Source of the DNA: Pontibacter ramchanderi
GTDB taxonomy: Bacteria > Bacteroidota > Bacteroidia > Cytophagales > Hymenobacteraceae
Length of the DNA: 64,000 bases
NCBI RefSeq assembly: GCF_002846395.1
Contig: NZ_PJMU01000002.1
Location: 496,001 to 560,000, forward strand
Reading direction: 5' to 3'
Under the pieces are notes generated by a model. That model did not search any database. It was not told the origin of the DNA and was given only the letters and a program-made list of their open reading frames with translations. The translations under genes were made by a program, and so were the position numbers. Positions 20,305 through 30,564 of this stretch are shown one piece after another (the first letter of the stretch is position 1; every line of letters begins with the position of its first letter).

Positions 20305-21621
20305 TTAAGATACCATGGCAATGTTTTCTGTTCTGCCTCTAAGCTTTCCAGACTTCATCATGCCATCATAGTGACGCATTAGTAAATAACTTTCAATTTG
20401 CTTCAAGGTATCAAGCACAACCCCTACCATGATGATGAGTGATGTGCCACCATAGAACTGAGCAAACTCTCTTGTAACTCCGAATAACATAGCGATGGCC
20501 GGGAAAATAGCTACAAGTGCTAAGTAAATAGCGCCAGGGAGGGTGATTTTGGTGAGAATATTATCGATATACTCTGAAGTAGCACGCCCTGGTTTCACAC
20601 CTGGTACAAACCCACCGCTTCGCTTCAAGTCATCAGCTATTTGGTTAGGGTTAACTGTAATCGCAGTGTAAAAGTAAGTGAAGATTAAGATCATCAAGCC
20701 AAATACCACATTGTACTGCCAGGAAGTAAAATCAGAAAATGTAGCTCCAATGTAGCTGGCCGTTTCATTTGAATCTGCCCAGATTGAAGCAATCATAGAA
20801 GGCAAAAACATAAGTGATTGGGCAAAGATGATTGGCATTACACCAGCCGCATTCACCTTTAATGGTATAAATTGACGCTGTCCACTATAAAGTGAGCTTC
20901 CACCAACTTGTTTAGCATACTGAACAGGTATGCGTCTTACAGCCTGAGTCAGCATTACAACAGACATGACAACGAAGAACAGAACGATTAACTCGAAAAT
21001 AAACAATAAAGCACCATTCAATTCTTTTGATAAAGCTTCAGCGACAATAGCCCCAGGGAATCGGGAAATAATGCCTATCATGATAAGCATTGATATACCA
21101 TTGCCTATACCTTTATCAGTAATTCTCTCACCTAGCCACATACAGAAAATAGTTCCTGATGTCAATACAATCATAGAACTGATTGTAAACAAGGTTGTAT
21201 TCACCACAATCGCTTCACTATTGATGGTGGCTACAAAGCCCACGGCTTGAGCAAGTGTAATAATAATGGTAAGAACTCGGGTGATTTGGTTGATTTTCTT
21301 TCGACCAGACTCACCCTCCTTCTGCATTTTTTGAAAATAAGGAACTGCTATGGTAAGTAGCTGTAATACGATAGAAGCCGAAATGTATGGCATAATTCCT
21401 AACGCAAAGATGGAAGCATTGCTGAATGCTCCACCTAAGAATGTATCTAACAGACCAAATATGCCTTCAGTGTTAGAGGTTAATTGGTTAGGATCTATAC
21501 CAGGTAAAACAACATAAGAACCTAATCTAAATATAGCTATAAAACCTAGGGTATTGAGTATACGTACCCTTAGATCATCAATAGCAAAAATGTTCTTAAT
21601 TGTTGTTATAAACTTCTTCAT
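20305..21621 (-). CDS. secY: Preprotein translocase subunit SecY
   Basis: Forms the protein-conducting channel in the inner membrane with SecE and SecG. 438 residues with about ten hydrophobic helices. Conserved parts: the start IKNIFAIDDLRVRILNTLG, the plug region GIFGLLDTFLGGAFSNASIFALGIMPYISASI, and the C-terminal loop with TEYIDNILTKITLPGA-like sequence ahead of the last helices. It lies 5 bases downstream of rplO and 3 bases upstream of map. SecE is in this window (45576-45767) and SecA at its left edge. Confidence 0.97.
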   Translation of the reverse strand: MKKFITTIKNIFAIDDLRVRILNTLGFIAIFRLGSYVVLPGIDPNQLTSNTEGIFGLLDTFLGGAFSNASIFALGIMPYISASIVLQLLTIAVPYFQKMQKEGESGRKKINQITRVLTIIITLAQAVGFVATINSEAIVVNTTLFTISSMIVLTSGTIFCMWLGERITDKGIGNGISMLIMIGIISRFPGAIVAEALSKELNGALLFIFELIVLFFVVMSVVMLTQAVRRIPVQYAKQVGGSSLYSGQRQFIPLKVNAAGVMPIIFAQSLMFLPSMIASIWADSNETASYIGATFSDFTSWQYNVVFGLMILIFTYFYTAITVNPNQIADDLKRSGGFVPGVKPGRATSEYIDNILTKITLPGAIYLALVAIFPAIAMLFGVTREFAQFYGGTSLIIMVGVVLDTLKQIESYLLMRHYDGMMKSGKLRGRTENIAMVS

Positions 21622-21626
21622 AAAAA

Positions 21627-22073
21627 TTAAAGGGCTACTGTTTTACCGCCTGCTTTTTCGATAGATGAAATGGCAGTCTGAGAAAAAGCATGAGCGTGAA
21701 TTTCAACCGCCTTAGTAATCTCTCCTCTACCTAAGATTTTCACTTTGTCATTCTTGGACACTAAACCGTGTGCCTTGAAGAAATCAAAGTTAAAAACTTT
21801 TTCATTAGTATCTGTAGCCAAAGACTCCAGAACATCTAAATTTATTCCTTTATACTCTACTCTGTTGAAGTTTTTGAAACCAAACTTAGGAACTCGTCTC
21901 TGGAGTGGCATTTGTCCACCTTCAAAACCAGACTTCTGAGAGTAGCCTGAACGAGACTTAGCACCTTTATGACCTCTAGTAGAAGTTCCACCTCTACCTG
22001 AGCCAGTTCCTCTGCCTATTCTCTTTCTAGTCTTAACAGACCCTTCTGCAGGTTTTAATGAATTCAAATACAT
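21627..22073 (-). CDS. rplO: Ribosomal protein L15
   Basis: Late-assembly 50S protein that binds 23S rRNA through a long basic extension. 148 residues. The glycine- and arginine-rich N-terminal arm (KRIGRGTGSGRGGTSTRGHK) and the folded C-terminal part ending FSQTAISSIEKAGGKTVAL are standard. It begins one base after the rpmD stop codon, just before secY. Confidence 0.97.
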   Translation of the reverse strand: MYLNSLKPAEGSVKTRKRIGRGTGSGRGGTSTRGHKGAKSRSGYSQKSGFEGGQMPLQRRVPKFGFKNFNRVEYKGINLDVLESLATDTNEKVFNFDFFKAHGLVSKNDKVKILGRGEITKAVEIHAHAFSQTAISSIEKAGGKTVAL

Positions 22074-22074
22074 A

Positions 22075-22254
22075 TTAAATGTCCTTTACTTCTACTAAAT
22101 TGTGAACCTTGTTGATCATACCAGCAATCTGAGGCGTTTTCTCAACAGTTACTGATTTATTGATTTTACCAAGACCAAGCGCTTTAATCGTAAGCTTTTG
22201 GTTCTTTGGTCTGTCAATAATGCTTTTAACTTGTGTGATTGTTACTTTAGCCAT
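22075..22254 (-). CDS. rpmD: Ribosomal protein L30
   Basis: A 59-residue 50S protein, too short for many gene finders but clear in translation: MAKVTITQVKSIIDRPKNQK, then KALGLGKINKSVTVEKTPQI and the end NKVHNLVEVKDI. The ATG is at 22252-22254, 5 bases after rpsE, and the stop is one base before the rplO start. The order rpsE-rpmD-rplO is universal in bacteria. Confidence 0.96.
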   Translation of the reverse strand: MAKVTITQVKSIIDRPKNQKLTIKALGLGKINKSVTVEKTPQIAGMINKVHNLVEVKDI

Positions 22255-22259
22255 CTCAA

Positions 22260-22778
22260 TTAACCGTTAAATACTTTCTGCAAATTAACACCACGCTGCT
22301 GAGCTACGGCCAAAGGATCACGCATCTTAGACAAAGCATCAAAAGTTGCTTTTACCACGTTGTGTGGGTTAGAAGATCCTTTTGACTTGCAAAGTACATC
22401 TTTGATTCCAGCACTTTCAAGCACGGCACGCATGGCACCACCAGCAATTACGCCAGTACCAGGTGCAGCAGGCTTTACAAGCACAAATCCACCTGAGTAT
22501 TTGCCTTCCATCGCGTGAGGAACAGTGTGATGATACAGTGGAACTTTAACTAAGTTCTTCTTTGCATCATCTATACCTTTTGCAATAGCGTCAGTTACTT
22601 CATTGGCTTTGCCAAGACCATAGCCAACAACACCATTACCATCGCCAACTACTACAATGGCAGCAAAGCTGAATCTTCTACCACCTTTAACAACTTTGGC
22701 TACACGGTTGATCGCTACTACTCTTTCTTTGAGTTCGATCTCGCTAGCCTTCACACTACGAATATTATTTTTCAACAT
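22260..22778 (-). CDS. rpsE: Ribosomal protein S5
   Basis: 30S protein near the mRNA entry and the decoding centre; it takes part in accuracy. 172 residues. The double-stranded RNA-binding N-terminal domain ([40 protein letters not shown]) and the C-terminal domain ([20 protein letters not shown]) are intact. The KGGRRF loop, where spectinomycin-resistance changes occur in other species, looks wild type. Confidence 0.97.
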   Translation of the reverse strand: MLKNNIRSVKASEIELKERVVAINRVAKVVKGGRRFSFAAIVVVGDGNGVVGYGLGKANEVTDAIAKGIDDAKKNLVKVPLYHHTVPHAMEGKYSGGFVLVKPAAPGTGVIAGGAMRAVLESAGIKDVLCKSKGSSNPHNVVKATFDALSKMRDPLAVAQQRGVNLQKVFNG

Positions 22779-22783
22779 AATTC

Positions 22784-23134
22784 TTAGAATTTAAGGCCTG
22801 CTTCGCGAGCGCCTTCAGCCAATGATTTTACGTTACCATGGTAAAGATATCCAGAACGGTCAAACACCACCTGAGAGATACCTAACTCGAGAGCTTTAGC
22901 CCCTATTTCTTTTCCAACCTGATTGGACACTGAAATATTAGCGTTGGTTACACCGTCGAGCTTCGCAGAAGAGGCAGCCGCCAAAGTTTTTCCTGTAGTG
23001 TCATCGATTAACTGTGCATAGATAGCTTTGTTGCTTCTAAAAACAGATAATCTAGGTCTGGCAGAAGTACCAGAAATCTTGTTTCTGATACTTCTCTTAA
23101 TTCTAAGTCTTCTTGATACTTTATTAACAGACAT
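22784..23134 (-). CDS. rplR: Ribosomal protein L18
   Basis: 50S protein that binds 5S rRNA together with L5 and L25. 116 residues, a standard length: [37 protein letters not shown], and the end [20 protein letters not shown]. It lies 8 bases after rplF and 5 bases before rpsE. Confidence 0.97.
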   Translation of the reverse strand: MSVNKVSRRLRIKRSIRNKISGTSARPRLSVFRSNKAIYAQLIDDTTGKTLAAASSAKLDGVTNANISVSNQVGKEIGAKALELGISQVVFDRSGYLYHGNVKSLAEGAREAGLKF

Positions 23135-23142
23135 GATGATGA

Positions 23143-23697
23143 TTATTTAGACGCTGTCTTACCAGCTTTTCTTCTTACAACTTCACCTACAAAGCGGATA
23201 CCTTTACCTTTGTATGGCTCTACTTTGCGCAGTGATCTGATTTTGGCAGCTACCTGACCGATTAATTGCTTGTCATTGCTCTCAAGCGTAATAACCGGAG
23301 CCTTACCTTTTTCAGTAACTGCAGTTGCTGTTACTTCTGATGGCATGGCCAAAAAGATATTGTGTGAGTATCCCAATGCAAGCTCGAGTACGTTTCCTTG
23401 TACAGTTGCTTTGTAACCTACACCTACAAGTTCTAGCTGCTCCTTATAACCTTCACTCACACCAACAACCATGTTATTGATCAGTGAACGATAAAGACCA
23501 TGCATAGCTTTGTGACGTTTTTGCTCAGTAGGACGCTCTACCAGTATCTGGTTATCCTCCTGCTTCACAATAATGTCTTTATCTACCGGAGTAGTAAGCG
23601 AACCTTTAGGACCTTTTACTGTCACAACGTTGTCTTTTGCAATTGCAATTTCAACATTGCTTGGCAGAGTGATTGGCAATTTTCCTATACGTGACAT
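23143..23697 (-). CDS. rplF: Ribosomal protein L6
   Basis: 50S protein next to the sarcin-ricin loop and the factor-binding site. 184 residues with the two repeated L6 domains; markers are [32 protein letters not shown] and the C-terminal signature [20 protein letters not shown]. It lies 15 bases after rpsH. Confidence 0.98.
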   Translation of the reverse strand: MSRIGKLPITLPSNVEIAIAKDNVVTVKGPKGSLTTPVDKDIIVKQEDNQILVERPTEQKRHKAMHGLYRSLINNMVVGVSEGYKEQLELVGVGYKATVQGNVLELALGYSHNIFLAMPSEVTATAVTEKGKAPVITLESNDKQLIGQVAAKIRSLRKVEPYKGKGIRFVGEVVRRKAGKTASK

Positions 23698-23712
23698 TGT
23701 CTATCCTCCTTA

Positions 23713-24111
23713 TTAGTAAACGTAACACAATACCTCGCCACCAACGTTGAGTGACTTAGCTTCTTTTTCAGTCATCACACCTTTGGAAGTTGACAATATT
23801 GCAATGCCCAGACCGTTAAGTACGCGTGGCAGGTTGTCATTTCCGGTATACTTACGAAGCCCTGGCTTACTAATCCTCTCAAGTTTCACAATAGCAGACT
23901 GCTTAGTGGTAGGATTGTATTTCAGAGCGATTTTGATAGTACCCTGTACTGAAGAATCATCAAACTTATAGCTTTGAATGTATCCTTTGTCGTACAATAC
24001 TTTTGTAATCTCTTTCTTGATATTGCTAGATGGTATTTCAACTACTCTGTGGTTCGCTTTGATGGCGTTACGCACTCTAGTTAAATAATCTGCTATTGGA
24101 TCTGAGTTCAT
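23713..24111 (-). CDS. rpsH: Ribosomal protein S8
   Basis: Primary 16S rRNA binder of the central domain and, in E. coli, the translational repressor of the spc operon. 132 residues: MNSDPIADYLTRVRNAIKAN at the start, and the C-terminal signature GLGIAILSTSKGVMTEKEAK. The 89-base gap before it is the longest within the rplC-rplQ run and carries a possible internal promoter (24154-24161). Confidence 0.98.
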   Translation of the reverse strand: MNSDPIADYLTRVRNAIKANHRVVEIPSSNIKKEITKVLYDKGYIQSYKFDDSSVQGTIKIALKYNPTTKQSAIVKLERISKPGLRKYTGNDNLPRVLNGLGIAILSTSKGVMTEKEAKSLNVGGEVLCYVY

Positions 24112-24153
24112 TATGAATCACTTAAATCTTGAACGCTTTTTCTAAGCGAGCGG

Positions 24154-24161
24154 CAAAGATA
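24154..24161 (-). promoter_or_regulatory. possible internal promoter -7 box and AT-rich hairpins before rpsH
   Basis: TATCTTTG on the minus strand fits TAnnTTTG, 43 bases ahead of the rpsH start codon. The -33 TTG is not matched (TTA at a 21-base spacing). Two short AT-rich inverted repeats overlap it: AAAGATA at 24156-24162 with TATCTTT at 24167-24173, and TTCTTAA with TTAAGAA around 24179-24196. Either an internal promoter or an RNA control site; evidence is modest. Confidence 0.35.
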
Positions 24162-24200
24162 AGAATATCTTTTCTTCTTTCTTAATATGTTAAGAAAAAA

Positions 24201-24470
24201 TTACCAGCTCGATTTTGTTACACCAGGAATTTTACCCATAACAGCCAGTTCTCTGAACACTACACGTGATATACCGAATTTTCTCATGTAACCACGTGGT
24301 CTGCCAGAAAGCTTGCAACGGTTATGTAACCTTACTGGAGATGAATTCTTAGGAAGTTTGTCAAGTCCTTCGTAATCTCCTTTAGCTTTCAGTTCAGCAC
24401 GCTTCGCAGCGTACTTAGCTACTAACTTCTGTCTTTTAAGCTCTCTCGCTTTTACTGCTTCTTTAGCCAT
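24201..24470 (-). CDS. rpsN: Ribosomal protein S14 (zinc-free form)
   Basis: 30S head protein near the A site. 89 residues, the longer, cysteine-poor form; the zinc type is about 61 residues with a CxxC...CxxC ribbon, which is missing here. Markers: [20 protein letters not shown] and the C-terminal [21 protein letters not shown]. It lies 5 bases after rplE. Confidence 0.97.
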   Translation of the reverse strand: MAKEAVKARELKRQKLVAKYAAKRAELKAKGDYEGLDKLPKNSSPVRLHNRCKLSGRPRGYMRKFGISRVVFRELAVMGKIPGVTKSSW

Positions 24471-24475
24471 TTTTC

Positions 24476-25030
24476 TTATTTCTTAATATTAGTGAAAGGC
24501 ATACCAAACGCTTTAAGCAATTCGTAACTCTCCTCATCTGTCTGAGCAGTTGTTACAAAGGTAATATCCATACCACTAATGGCTTTAATTTTATCAATGC
24601 TGATCTCAGGGAAAATGATCTGCTCTTTTATACCCAGGGTATAGTTGCCACGACCATCAAAACCTTTATCACTTACACCTCTAAAGTCACGTACACGCGG
24701 GAGAGCAATTGTCAAAAGACGATCCATGAACTCGTACATGCGCTCACCTCTAAGGGTTACGCGCGCACCAATTGGCATACCCTCACGCAACTTGAAGTTA
24801 GAAACTGACTTCTTCGCGATAGTAGCGACAGCTTTCTGACCAGAGATAGTTGTAAGCTCCTCTACACCGATATCAACAAGTTTCTTATCTGCAACTGCAG
24901 CACCGATACCTTTGTTGATGGAGATCTTTGTGATCTTTGGCACCTGCATTACGTTCTTGTACTGGAACTTCTCTTTCAGGGCAGGCACAACCTCCTTCTG
25001 ATATTTTTCTTTAAATCTTGCAGTTGCCAT
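24476..25030 (-). CDS. rplE: Ribosomal protein L5
   Basis: 50S protein of the central protuberance that binds 5S rRNA and contacts S13 and P-site tRNA. 184 residues: [20 protein letters not shown] at the N-terminus, then [18 protein letters not shown], and [20 protein letters not shown]. It begins one base after rplX. Confidence 0.98.
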   Translation of the reverse strand: MATARFKEKYQKEVVPALKEKFQYKNVMQVPKITKISINKGIGAAVADKKLVDIGVEELTTISGQKAVATIAKKSVSNFKLREGMPIGARVTLRGERMYEFMDRLLTIALPRVRDFRGVSDKGFDGRGNYTLGIKEQIIFPEISIDKIKAISGMDITFVTTAQTDEESYELLKAFGMPFTNIKK

Positions 25031-25031
25031 A

Positions 25032-25355
25032 TTAGATTACTTCTCCTGATTTTTTAGAATAACGCTCTGTTTTACCTTCGCTGTTTTTTCTTCTGCCAGC
25101 CTTAGCAGTTTCACCTGACTTAGGGTCTACTAAAGCTACGTTGCTGGCATGAATAGGAGCTTCCATTTTAGAGATACCACCTTGAGGATTCTTGGCGCTC
25201 GGCTTTGCGTGCTTAGTCACCATATTGATTCCCTCAACAGTTACTCTTTGCTTCTCAATATTAACAGCTGTAATGCGGCCTGTTTTTCCGCGGTCATCAC
25301 CGGCAATCACTTTAACCGTATCGCCAGTTTTTACATGAAGTTTTTTCTTATTCAT
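25032..25355 (-). CDS. rplX: Ribosomal protein L24
   Basis: Assembly-initiator protein of the 50S subunit at the tunnel exit. 107 residues with an N-terminal KOW motif ([20 protein letters not shown]) followed by [20 protein letters not shown]. The tail ending SGEVI is short and basic. It lies 20 bases after rplN. Confidence 0.97.
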   Translation of the reverse strand: MNKKKLHVKTGDTVKVIAGDDRGKTGRITAVNIEKQRVTVEGINMVTKHAKPSAKNPQGGISKMEAPIHASNVALVDPKSGETAKAGRRKNSEGKTERYSKKSGEVI

Positions 25356-25375
25356 CTTGATGTCTGAATTAATGA

Positions 25376-25744
25376 TTAAAGAACTTCAGGTGCCAACGAA
25401 ACAATTTTCATGAATTGCTTTTCACGAAGCTCTCTTGCAACCGGACCGAAAATACGCGTACCACGAGGCTCGTTGTTAGCGTTCAGAAGTACAGCGGCAT
25501 TATCGTCAAAACGGATATAAGAACCGTCTTTCCTTCTGATCTCTTTCTTTGTTCTTACAATAACTGCTTTAGAAACAGTTCCCTTTTTAACGTTACCAGA
25601 AGAAAGGGCTGATTTTACAGTTACAACGATTCTATCTCCTATAGAAGCGTATTTCTTGCCTGTACCACCTAAAACACGGATGCAAAGCACTTCTTTAGCA
25701 CCACTGTTATCGGCTACGTTCAATCTTGATTCCTGCTGTATCAT
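25376..25744 (-). CDS. rplN: Ribosomal protein L14
   Basis: 50S interface protein forming bridge B8 with 16S rRNA; the binding site of RsfS. 122 residues, exactly the usual length: [20 protein letters not shown] at the start and [20 protein letters not shown] at the end. It starts one base after rpsQ. Confidence 0.98.
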   Translation of the reverse strand: MIQQESRLNVADNSGAKEVLCIRVLGGTGKKYASIGDRIVVTVKSALSSGNVKKGTVSKAVIVRTKKEIRRKDGSYIRFDDNAAVLLNANNEPRGTRIFGPVARELREKQFMKIVSLAPEVL

Positions 25745-25745
25745 C

Positions 25746-26003
25746 TTATTTAGCCCTTTCTATAATTTCTACTAAACGCCAGTTCTTATTCTTGCTTAAA
25801 GGACGCGTTTCCTGAATGCGCACGATATCACCGATGTTGCACTCGTTTTTCTCGTCGTGAGCCATGAATTTGTTGGACTTGCTAACGAACTTACCGTAAA
25901 TCGGGTGTTTCATTCTGCTTTCCACCAGTACAGTGATAGATTTGTCCATCTTGTTGCTAACAACCTTACCACTTCTTTCTTTTCTAAGATTTCTCTCTTC
26001 CAT
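25746..26003 (-). CDS. rpsQ: Ribosomal protein S17
   Basis: Primary 16S rRNA binder with an OB-fold, essential for 30S body assembly. 85 residues: [20 protein letters not shown], then [19 protein letters not shown] and [20 protein letters not shown], the S17 signature. It lies 15 bases after rpmC. Confidence 0.97.
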   Translation of the reverse strand: MEERNLRKERSGKVVSNKMDKSITVLVESRMKHPIYGKFVSKSNKFMAHDEKNECNIGDIVRIQETRPLSKNKNWRLVEIIERAK

Positions 26004-26018
26004 GATTTCTATTAAGTA

Positions 26019-26219
26019 TTAAGAGTTAGCTTCAATTTCACGGCGACGAATTTCTGTATTCAGACGAGCAATAGATTTTTTCGTCTCACGGATTTTCATC
26101 GGATTTTCCAACGGAGAGATAGCATGTGCAAAACGCAGGTTTTGCATGGTTGTTTGCTCCGTATTAAGCTTCTCTTTCAGCTCTTCTAAAGACAAAGCTT
26201 TAATCTCTGAATTTTTCAT
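26019..26219 (-). CDS. rpmC: Ribosomal protein L29
   Basis: Small 50S protein at the tunnel exit, where SRP and trigger factor dock together with L23. 66 residues of two helices: MKNSEIKALSLEELKEKLNT, then QNLRFAHAISPLENPMKIRE, typical of the family. It lies 3 bases after rplP. Confidence 0.96.
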   Translation of the reverse strand: MKNSEIKALSLEELKEKLNTEQTTMQNLRFAHAISPLENPMKIRETKKSIARLNTEIRRREIEANS

Positions 26220-26222
26220 ATA

Positions 26223-26645
26223 CTATTTCTCAACGTAATCTCTACGTACTACAAACTTTGTTTTAACTGGTAGCTTCTGAGCGGCAAGTCTTAAAGACTC
26301 CTGAGCTACTTCCAGAGGTACTCCGTCAGATTCAAACATGATGGTACCTGGCTTCACAACGGCTACCCAATACTCAGGCGAACCTTTACCCTTACCCATA
26401 CGAACCTCTGCAGGCTTCTTCGTAACTGGTTTATCAGGGAAAATACGGATCCAAACCTGACCCTCACGTTTCATTGCTCTTGTCATGGCTATACGAGCTG
26501 CCTCAATCTGACGGCTTGTGATCCAAGATGCTTCAAGAGATTTGATGGCAAAAGAACCAAATGAAATAGTACTGCCTCTATGAGCCAGACCTTTCACGCG
26601 GCCTTTTTGCATTTTTCTATATTTAGTCCTTTTAGGCTGTAACAT
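26223..26645 (-). CDS. rplP: Ribosomal protein L16
   Basis: 50S protein that organises the A-site tRNA-binding region near the peptidyl transferase centre. 140 residues: [19 protein letters not shown], the signature [20 protein letters not shown], then [17 protein letters not shown]. It lies 30 bases after rpsC. Confidence 0.98.
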   Translation of the reverse strand: MLQPKRTKYRKMQKGRVKGLAHRGSTISFGSFAIKSLEASWITSRQIEAARIAMTRAMKREGQVWIRIFPDKPVTKKPAEVRMGKGKGSPEYWVAVVKPGTIMFESDGVPLEVAQESLRLAAQKLPVKTKFVVRRDYVEK

Positions 26646-26675
26646 TTTCTAAAACTTAATAATGTTATCAATCAA

Positions 26676-27449
26676 TTATTGACGACGCTTACGTGGCTTG
26701 GCAGCTCCGTCCGTTTTCTTACGGTCGCCACGCTCACCACCACGGCTTCTTCTGTCACCACTTCCACCTTGTGCTCCAGGTCCTCCTTTAGTTTCTAGGC
26801 CAGCATTTGGAGTAAGATCTTTCTTACCATAAACCTCACCTTTGAAGATCCAAACTTTGATACCTAGCTTACCATAAACTGTCTGAGCTTCAGACAAGGC
26901 ATAGTCAATATCGGCACGAAGAGTATGAAGTGGAGTTCTACCCTCTTTGTAGTGCTCAGTACGGGCCATTTCAGCACCGCCCAAACGACCTGAAACCTGC
27001 ACCTTTATACCTTCAGCACCTACACGCAGCGCAGAAGCAATAGCTTGCTTCATAGCACGACGGAAAGAGATACGGGCCTGCAACTGCTGGGCGATAGATT
27101 CGCCAACCAATTTAGCATCAAGCTCAGGGCGCTTAATTTCAAAAATGTTGATCTGAACATCTTTGTTAGTAAGCTTCTTGAGCTCTTCCTTGATCTTATC
27201 TACTTCCTGACCACCTTTGCCAATTACTACGCCTGGGCGAGCTGTATTAACAGTGATGGTTATGCGCTTAAGGGTTCTCTCAATAATGATTTTAGAAATG
27301 CCACCTTTAGGGATACGCGCTAAAATATACTTTCTGATTTTCTCGTCTTCAACCAGCTTCTCAGCGAAATCTTTGCCACCATACCAGTTAGAATCCCAAC
27401 CTTTGATAACTCCTAGGCGAAAACCGATCGGATTTACTTTCTGTCCCAT
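26676..27449 (-). CDS. rpsC: Ribosomal protein S3, with charged C-terminal tail
   Basis: 30S head protein at the mRNA entry channel with helicase function together with S4 and S5. 257 residues: an N-terminal KH domain with [20 protein letters not shown] and the C-terminal S3 domain ([20 protein letters not shown]). The last 40 or so residues are an extra glycine-, arginine- and lysine-rich tail ([18 protein letters not shown] and following), making it longer than the 233 residues of E. coli S3. It lies 4 bases after rplV. Confidence 0.98.
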   Translation of the reverse strand: MGQKVNPIGFRLGVIKGWDSNWYGGKDFAEKLVEDEKIRKYILARIPKGGISKIIIERTLKRITITVNTARPGVVIGKGGQEVDKIKEELKKLTNKDVQINIFEIKRPELDAKLVGESIAQQLQARISFRRAMKQAIASALRVGAEGIKVQVSGRLGGAEMARTEHYKEGRTPLHTLRADIDYALSEAQTVYGKLGIKVWIFKGEVYGKKDLTPNAGLETKGGPGAQGGSGDRRSRGGERGDRKKTDGAAKPRKRRQ

Positions 27450-27453
27450 ATTC

Positions 27454-27849
27454 TTACTTATTGGCTTTTTTAGATTTCTTAGTTTGCTGTTGCTCGAGTT
27501 GCTCTTCAGTCATGCTGTCAATCACGAGTGTCACGTGATTTGATCTTTTTCTGATGCGGTAACCACGTCCCTGAGGAGCAGGGCGAAGACGCTTCAGCAT
27601 CTTACCTTCATCTACAAAGATCTCTTTGATGTAAAGATTTGCATCTTCAATGCGTGAATCCTCGTTCTTCTGTTGCCAATTTGATAGGGCTGATAAAAGA
27701 AGTTTCTCGATTCTGGCAGCGCCTGAATTTGCTTCGAATTTTAATAGGCCAAGAGCCTTGTTTACGCTCTTACCACGTACCAAACCCGCAACTAATCGCA
27801 TTTTGCGAGGAGAAGTAGGTACGTTTCTTAGTCTTGCTACTGCTTCCAT
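27454..27849 (-). CDS. rplV: Ribosomal protein L22
   Basis: 50S protein whose long hairpin lines the exit tunnel; changes there give macrolide resistance. 131 residues from the ATG at 27847-27849 ([20 protein letters not shown]). An upstream ATG at 27915 lies inside rpsS and its extra residues are foreign. The hairpin region [20 protein letters not shown] is standard. A basic, glutamine-rich tail ([16 protein letters not shown]) is an extension. It starts one base after rpsS. Confidence 0.96.
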   Translation of the reverse strand: MEAVARLRNVPTSPRKMRLVAGLVRGKSVNKALGLLKFEANSGAARIEKLLLSALSNWQQKNEDSRIEDANLYIKEIFVDEGKMLKRLRPAPQGRGYRIRKRSNHVTLVIDSMTEEQLEQQQTKKSKKANK

Positions 27850-27850
27850 T

Positions 27851-28129
27851 TTATCGCTTGCCTTTATCTTTTTTAGCAATATGACCTCTAAAGTTTCTGG
27901 TTGGTGCAAACTCACCGAGCTTGTGTCCTACCATGTTCTCAGTCACATATACTGGTATGAATTTGTTACCATTGTGAACTGCGAATGTGTGTCCAACGAA
28001 ATCCGGAGAAATCATGGATCTGCGTGACCAAGTCTTGATAACAGTCTTCTTACCAGACTCGTTCATCACGTCTACTTTCTTCTCGAGCCTATAGTCAATA
28101 TAAGGCCCTTTTTTTAATGATCTAGCCAT
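27851..28129 (-). CDS. rpsS: Ribosomal protein S19
   Basis: 30S head protein that pairs with S13 and forms bridge B1a. 92 residues: [20 protein letters not shown], then [20 protein letters not shown] and the C-terminal [17 protein letters not shown]. It lies 3 bases after rplB. Confidence 0.98.
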   Translation of the reverse strand: MARSLKKGPYIDYRLEKKVDVMNESGKKTVIKTWSRRSMISPDFVGHTFAVHNGNKFIPVYVTENMVGHKLGEFAPTRNFRGHIAKKDKGKR

Positions 28130-28132
28130 TTA

Positions 28133-28957
28133 CTATTTCTTTCCTCTATTAACTATAAGTTTCTCAGAATGCTTCTTCTTGCTGCGAGTCTTAAGACCTT
28201 TAGCCAGTAAGCCTTTGCGTGAACGTGGGTGACCGCCTGATGACTTACCTTCACCACCACCCATAGGGTGATCAACTGGGTTCATCGCTACACCACGAAC
28301 TCTTGGACGCTTACCTAACCATCTGTTACGACCGGCTTTACCGATCTTCACATTCATATGGTCTGAATTAGAAACTGTACCTACTGTTGCGTAGCAGTTT
28401 ACCAATACCATTCTAAGTTCACCTGAAGGCAATTTAATAGTTGCATAACGACCTTCTCTTGCTACCAGCTGGGCATAAGAACCTGCGCTTCTAGCAAGTG
28501 TTGCGCCTTGACCTGGCTGCAACTCGATGTTATGGATGATAGTACCAAGAGGAATATCAGATAAAGGAAGGCAATTGCCTACTTCAGGAGCTACTCCAGG
28601 GCCAGAAACGATCTCTGTTCCAACCTGCATGCCAGATGGAGCAATGATATAGCTTTTCTCACCATCTGCATAGTAAAGCAGGGCGATGCGTGCTGTTCTG
28701 TTTGGATCGTACTCAATAGTCTTTACCGTGGCTGGTACTCCATGCTTTGAACGCTTAAAGTCTATTACTCTGTACTTTTGCTTATGACCACCGCCCATAT
28801 AGCGCATCGTCATTCTGCCTGAGTTATTGCGTCCACCAGATTTTTTACTCGGTGCCAACAAAGATTTCTCTGGAGTAGCGGTGGTGATCTCATCGAACGC
28901 CGGCGCTACACGGAATCTTTGACCTGGTGTTGTTGGTCTTAACTTCTTTAAAGCCAT
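28133..28957 (-). CDS. rplB: Ribosomal protein L2
   Basis: 50S protein needed for subunit joining and peptidyl transferase activity. 274 residues: [20 protein letters not shown], the RNA-binding core [20 protein letters not shown], and the C-terminal loop [20 protein letters not shown] containing the functional His of VDHPMGGG. It lies 10 bases after rplW. Confidence 0.98.
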   Translation of the reverse strand: MALKKLRPTTPGQRFRVAPAFDEITTATPEKSLLAPSKKSGGRNNSGRMTMRYMGGGHKQKYRVIDFKRSKHGVPATVKTIEYDPNRTARIALLYYADGEKSYIIAPSGMQVGTEIVSGPGVAPEVGNCLPLSDIPLGTIIHNIELQPGQGATLARSAGSYAQLVAREGRYATIKLPSGELRMVLVNCYATVGTVSNSDHMNVKIGKAGRNRWLGKRPRVRGVAMNPVDHPMGGGEGKSSGGHPRSRKGLLAKGLKTRSKKKHSEKLIVNRGKK

Positions 28958-28967
28958 TGTTATTTAA

Positions 28968-29252
28968 TTAAATGCTGCTGTAAAAGTCTATTACTTCGCC
29001 CTCTTTCAAGGTAACGATTGCTTTCTTTTTGGAAGACGTACGGCCAGTTACAGCACCAGACTTAGTGTATTTGCTTTTAACTTTGCCTTGTGTTTTCATG
29101 GTAGCTACTTTCTCAACAGTAACTCCATAAAGTTTCTCAACTGCCTTCTTGATTTCTACTTTGTTGGCTTTGATGTTCACCTCAAAAGCATACTTTCCAA
29201 CCTCATTCATGGCAGCGAATTTTTCCGTCAGAAGTGGTTTCTTCAGTATCAT
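28968..29252 (-). CDS. rplW: Ribosomal protein L23
   Basis: 50S protein at the tunnel exit and the main docking site for trigger factor and SRP. 94 residues: MILKKPLLTEKFAAMNEVGK, then YAFEVNIKANKVEIKKAVEK, VEKVATMKTQGKVKSKYTKS. It lies 4 bases after rplD. Confidence 0.97.
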   Translation of the reverse strand: MILKKPLLTEKFAAMNEVGKYAFEVNIKANKVEIKKAVEKLYGVTVEKVATMKTQGKVKSKYTKSGAVTGRTSSKKKAIVTLKEGEVIDFYSSI

Positions 29253-29256
29253 AATG

Positions 29257-29883
29257 TTATGCGCTTAAGAGGTTTTCAATAATGTTAACTGAATCTTCAA
29301 CCAGCAGTACACGGTCTGTATTCAACAAATCGTATGTATTTAAATCGCTAGCTGTAGAAATCTTTACCTTGTTAAGGTTGCGGCCAGAAAGTACAACGTT
29401 CTTATCAACTGCAGGTATAACCAGCAAAGTTTTGCCTTCTACCTTTAGATTGCCCAAGATGCTTTTGAATTCTTTCGTCTTTGGAGTCTCAAATGTGAAA
29501 GACTCTAGTAAAGAAACCTTATTATCTTTTGCGAGTAATGAAAGCGCAGAAATACGTGCTACTTCTTTCAGCTTTTTGTTTAGCTTAAAGCTGTAGTTCC
29601 TTGGTCTCGGACCAAATACTCTACCACCACCAACAAAAAGAGGGGCTTTCAAGCTACCTGCACGAGCACCACCAGTTCCCTTTTGCTTTTTGATCTTCTT
29701 AGTAGATCCAGCAACTTCGTTTCTTTCTTTGGACTTGTGCGTACCCTGTCTCTGATTAGCCAGGTACTGCTTTACGTCAAGATACATCGCATGCTCGTTT
29801 GGCGTAGCACCAAACACAGCATCAGAAAGTGTTACCTTTCTACCTGTATCCTCACCTTTAATATTCAATACAGAAAGCTCCAT
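29257..29883 (-). CDS. rplD: Ribosomal protein L4
   Basis: 50S tunnel protein and, in E. coli, the autogenous regulator of the S10 operon. 208 residues from the ATG at 29881-29883 ([16 protein letters not shown]), one base after rplC; the ATG at 29895 would lie inside rplC. The tunnel loop [20 protein letters not shown] and [20 protein letters not shown] are present. Whether L4 regulates this operon is unknown; the S10 leader of E. coli has no visible counterpart here. Confidence 0.97.
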   Translation of the reverse strand: MELSVLNIKGEDTGRKVTLSDAVFGATPNEHAMYLDVKQYLANQRQGTHKSKERNEVAGSTKKIKKQKGTGGARAGSLKAPLFVGGGRVFGPRPRNYSFKLNKKLKEVARISALSLLAKDNKVSLLESFTFETPKTKEFKSILGNLKVEGKTLLVIPAVDKNVVLSGRNLNKVKISTASDLNTYDLLNTDRVLLVEDSVNIIENLLSA

Positions 29884-29884
29884 T

Positions 29885-30502
29885 TTATTTCTCAATTAAC
29901 ACGTAAGAATTTTTGGCACCTGGAACAGAGCCACTAACTACTAACAGATTTCTATCTGCGATTACACGTACCACCGTCAGGTTTTGAATCTTCACACGGT
30001 TACCGCCCATACGACCGGCCATACGCATACCTTTAAATACTCTTGATGGCCAAGAGCATGCACCGATTGAACCAGGGTGTCTAGCTCTGTTGTGCTGCCC
30101 GTGCGTCTGCCCGCCAACACCGGCAAAGTTATGGCGCTTTACAACACCTTGGAAACCTTTACCTTTTGACGTACCTACTACGTCAATGAACTCTCCTTCT
30201 TCGAACAGATTCACATCAACTGTATCTCCCAGATTCAGTGATACTCCTTCTGTATCGAATTCAGCAACTTTTTTCTTAGCTGACGTATTAGCTTTCTTGT
30301 AGTGACCAGCTTCCGCTTTCGTTACTCTCTTCAGCTTTTTGTCGCCATAGCCAAGCTGCACAGCTGCGTAGCCATCAGTCTCAACCGTCTTCACCTGAGT
30401 AACTACACATGGGCCAGCTTGAATAAGCGTAACTGGTGTGTATTTACCATCTGCTGTGAAGAGGCTTGTCATTCCGATTTTTTTACCGATAATTCCAGGC
30501 AT
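29885..30502 (-). CDS. rplC: Ribosomal protein L3
   Basis: Early-assembly 50S protein reaching the peptidyl transferase centre. 205 residues: [20 protein letters not shown], the signature [20 protein letters not shown], then [20 protein letters not shown] with the Gln that is methylated in E. coli. It is the first gene of its transcript: a promoter lies at 30565-30596 and rpsJ, usually the first gene of the S10 operon, is cut off by a terminator. Confidence 0.98.
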   Translation of the reverse strand: MPGIIGKKIGMTSLFTADGKYTPVTLIQAGPCVVTQVKTVETDGYAAVQLGYGDKKLKRVTKAEAGHYKKANTSAKKKVAEFDTEGVSLNLGDTVDVNLFEEGEFIDVVGTSKGKGFQGVVKRHNFAGVGGQTHGQHNRARHPGSIGACSWPSRVFKGMRMAGRMGGNRVKIQNLTVVRVIADRNLLVVSGSVPGAKNSYVLIEK

Positions 30503-30564
30503 TCAACTTGTTTTTTAAAAGATGGATATAATGATTTTACCCTTCAGCTTTTGCTAAGGGAGTG

